DNA from: an uncultured Erysipelotrichaceae bacterium
GTDB lineage: Bacteria; Bacillota_I; Bacilli_A; Acholeplasmatales; Anaeroplasmataceae
Direction: 5' to 3'
Assembly: GCA_902796895.1 (NCBI GenBank)
Contig: CADBQV010000044.1
Coordinates: 1 to 6,505, forward strand
DNA length: 6,505 nucleotides
The position numbers and the translations under genes were made by a program. Below are positions 5,454-6,505 of the stretch, one piece after another. The notes under the pieces were generated by a model. It was not told the origin of the DNA and ran no database searches. It saw nothing but the letters and a program-made list of their open reading frames with translations. Each line of letters begins with the position of its first letter. The first letter of the stretch is position 1.

Positions 5454-5468
5454 AGGGTGATGAAAGTG
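5454..5468 (+). promoter_or_regulatory. Ribosome binding site deciding the GTG start of recG
   Basis: AGGGTGAT (5454-5461) is followed after 4 nt by GTG 5466-5468. An in-frame ATG at 5460 overlaps this sequence and has only the terminator T tract at the proper distance, so GTG is preferred. The difference is two residues. Confidence 0.65.
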
Positions 5469-6505
5469 GAATTAAAAAATCTAAATGGTATTGGTGCTAA
5501 AACACTTTTACTATTAAATGAAAACAATATTAATAATGTTAATGACTTATTATATTATTTTCCTATTTCATATGATATTTATGAGGAAAATTATGATAAT
5601 TATTTGAATCACACTAAAACACTTATTACAGGTACTATTTTATCTAAGCCTGCATTTAAAAAGATTCATACAAGAACATTTATTGTTATATTTTATATTG
5701 AATATAAATTAAAAAAAATTAAATGTATTACATTTTCATCAGATTATTTAAAATATCAAATTAAAATTGGAGCTAAAATATCCTTATATGGAATGTTAAA
5801 TGATAATAATGAATTTATTGTTAGCAAAGTATTTATAGGAAATATAGAGACAAAAATAGAAAATAATTATAAAAATAAAGATATAAAATCATCATATATA
5901 AAAAAAGCAATTAAAGATTTATTTAATTCTAATATTACAGTTGAAGAAACACTACCTGAAGAATTAATTAATAAATATAAGCTTTTAGATATTAAAAATT
6001 ATTTATATTTATCACATCTTGCAAGAAATAAAAATGATGTAAAAGAAGTATTAAGAAGAAGAAAATATGAAGAATTATTTTGGTATCAAATAAGATTAAA
6101 TTTATTATCATATAAAAGAAAAAATCAAAATAAAAATATTAGAAATCTAGATTTTGATGATCAAGAATTTTTTAATTTAATTGATTTTAAATTAACTATA
6201 GATCAATTAAATATTATGAATGATATTAAAAATGATATTAAATCTAATTTATTAATGAATAGAATTATTGAAGGTGATGTAGGATCAGGTAAAAGTATTA
6301 TTGCATATTATAGCTCATATTTAGAAATAAAAGCTAAATATCAAGCATGTATAATGCTTCCTACAGAAATACTTGCGAAGCAGCAATATGAAAATATAAA
6401 ACAAATGATGTCAAAATTAGGTATTATTACAGAATTATTAACATCATCTACACCAAAAAAAGTTAGAAGTGATATTTTATATAGGCTAGAAGCAGGAAGA
6501 ATAGA
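5466..6505 (+). CDS. recG: ATP-dependent DNA helicase RecG, N-terminal half (runs off window)
   Basis: There are 346 complete codons before the window edge; RecG is normally about 680-690 residues, so roughly half is present. RecG remodels stalled replication forks and Holliday junctions. The start MELKNLNGIGAKTLLLLNE matches the GIGpKt opening of the family. A diverged wedge/OB-fold region (about 50-130) follows, including GTILSKPAF and LYGMLNDNNEFIVSK. The helicase core begins with FKLTIDQLNIMNDI (241-254, Q-like motif), MNRIIEGDVGSGKS (264-277, Walker A) and LPTEILAKQQYENI (298-311, motif Ia). The DEAx box and motifs III-VI lie beyond the edge. The wedge is rich in Lys, Asn and Ile and less conserved than the core, consistent with drift in an AT-rich genome. 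The gene starts immediately after the fakA terminator; sdaAB and sdaAA, which separate these genes in B. subtilis, are absent. Confidence 0.95.
   Translation, partial: MELKNLNGIGAKTLLLLNENNINNVNDLLYYFPISYDIYEENYDNYLNHTKTLITGTILSKPAFKKIHTRTFIVIFYIEYKLKKIKCITFSSDYLKYQIKIGAKISLYGMLNDNNEFIVSKVFIGNIETKIENNYKNKDIKSSYIKKAIKDLFNSNITVEETLPEELINKYKLLDIKNYLYLSHLARNKNDVKEVLRRRKYEELFWYQIRLNLLSYKRKNQNKNIRNLDFDDQEFFNLIDFKLTIDQLNIMNDIKNDIKSNLLMNRIIEGDVGSGKSIIAYYSSYLEIKAKYQACIMLPTEILAKQQYENIKQMMSKLGIITELLTSSTPKKVRSDILYRLEAGRI

Noticed and set aside
1..6505. Mycoplasma-type code with TGA read as Trp
   Set aside because: All reading frames close on TAA or TAG without internal TGA, and Trp is TGG; nothing in the window requires recoding, although no gene here ends in TGA either.
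1..6505. CRISPR array, insertion sequence or prophage remnants
   Set aside because: No spaced direct repeats, transposase or integrase frames, or terminal inverted repeats were seen; genes are housekeeping in type and in a familiar order.

Overview
This window is very AT-rich DNA with dense, mostly rightward genes, A/T-ending codons and Lys/Asn/Ile-rich proteins. Gene order and protein families point to a low-GC Firmicute of the Bacilli, probably an AT-rich, Erysipelotrichia- or RF39-like or Mollicutes-related lineage; this placement is inference. Trp is encoded by TGG wherever I see it, stops are TAA or TAG, and no reading frame needs TGA read through. The standard bacterial code is therefore sufficient.

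Layout. (1) 1-3138, plus strand: a tightly packed operon of the 3' end of rsgA (ribosome-maturation GTPase), rpe (ribulose-phosphate 3-epimerase), an alpha/beta-hydrolase of unknown substrate, and a roughly nine-helix membrane protein of unknown function. Spacing is 1 nt overlap, 14 nt and 11 nt, so translational coupling is likely. (2) 3137-3201: a convergent junction with two intrinsic terminators, one usable in both directions and one for the opposing gene. (3) 3225-3413, minus strand: rpmB (ribosomal protein L28) with its own promoter. (4) 3414-3790: a divergent intergenic region of 377 bases. It holds the rpmB promoter, a 20-bp palindrome, a consensus extended -10 promoter pointing right, and a ~200-nt leader with several inverted repeats and a possible 17-codon leader ORF. 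(5) 3791-5413: fakA (yloV family, ATP-binding subunit of fatty-acid kinase), closed by an intrinsic terminator. (6) 5466 to the window end: the 5' half of recG, cut by the window edge inside the helicase core.

The order rsgA-rpe-...-rpmB(reverse)-...-fakA-recG matches the housekeeping neighbourhood known from Bacillus subtilis (cpgA-rpe-thiN-spoVM-rpmB-yloU-yloV-sdaAB-sdaAA-recG). Here thiN is replaced in position by the hydrolase and membrane-protein genes, and yloU (Asp23 family) and the sda genes are absent. The functions combine ribosome assembly (RsgA, L28), pentose phosphate metabolism (Rpe), exogenous fatty-acid activation (FakA) and replication-fork repair (RecG). The parts least explained are the hydrolase/membrane-protein pair and the structured fakA leader. 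I see no mobile element, CRISPR array, tRNA or rRNA. Nothing here is convincing evidence of a wholly new system.
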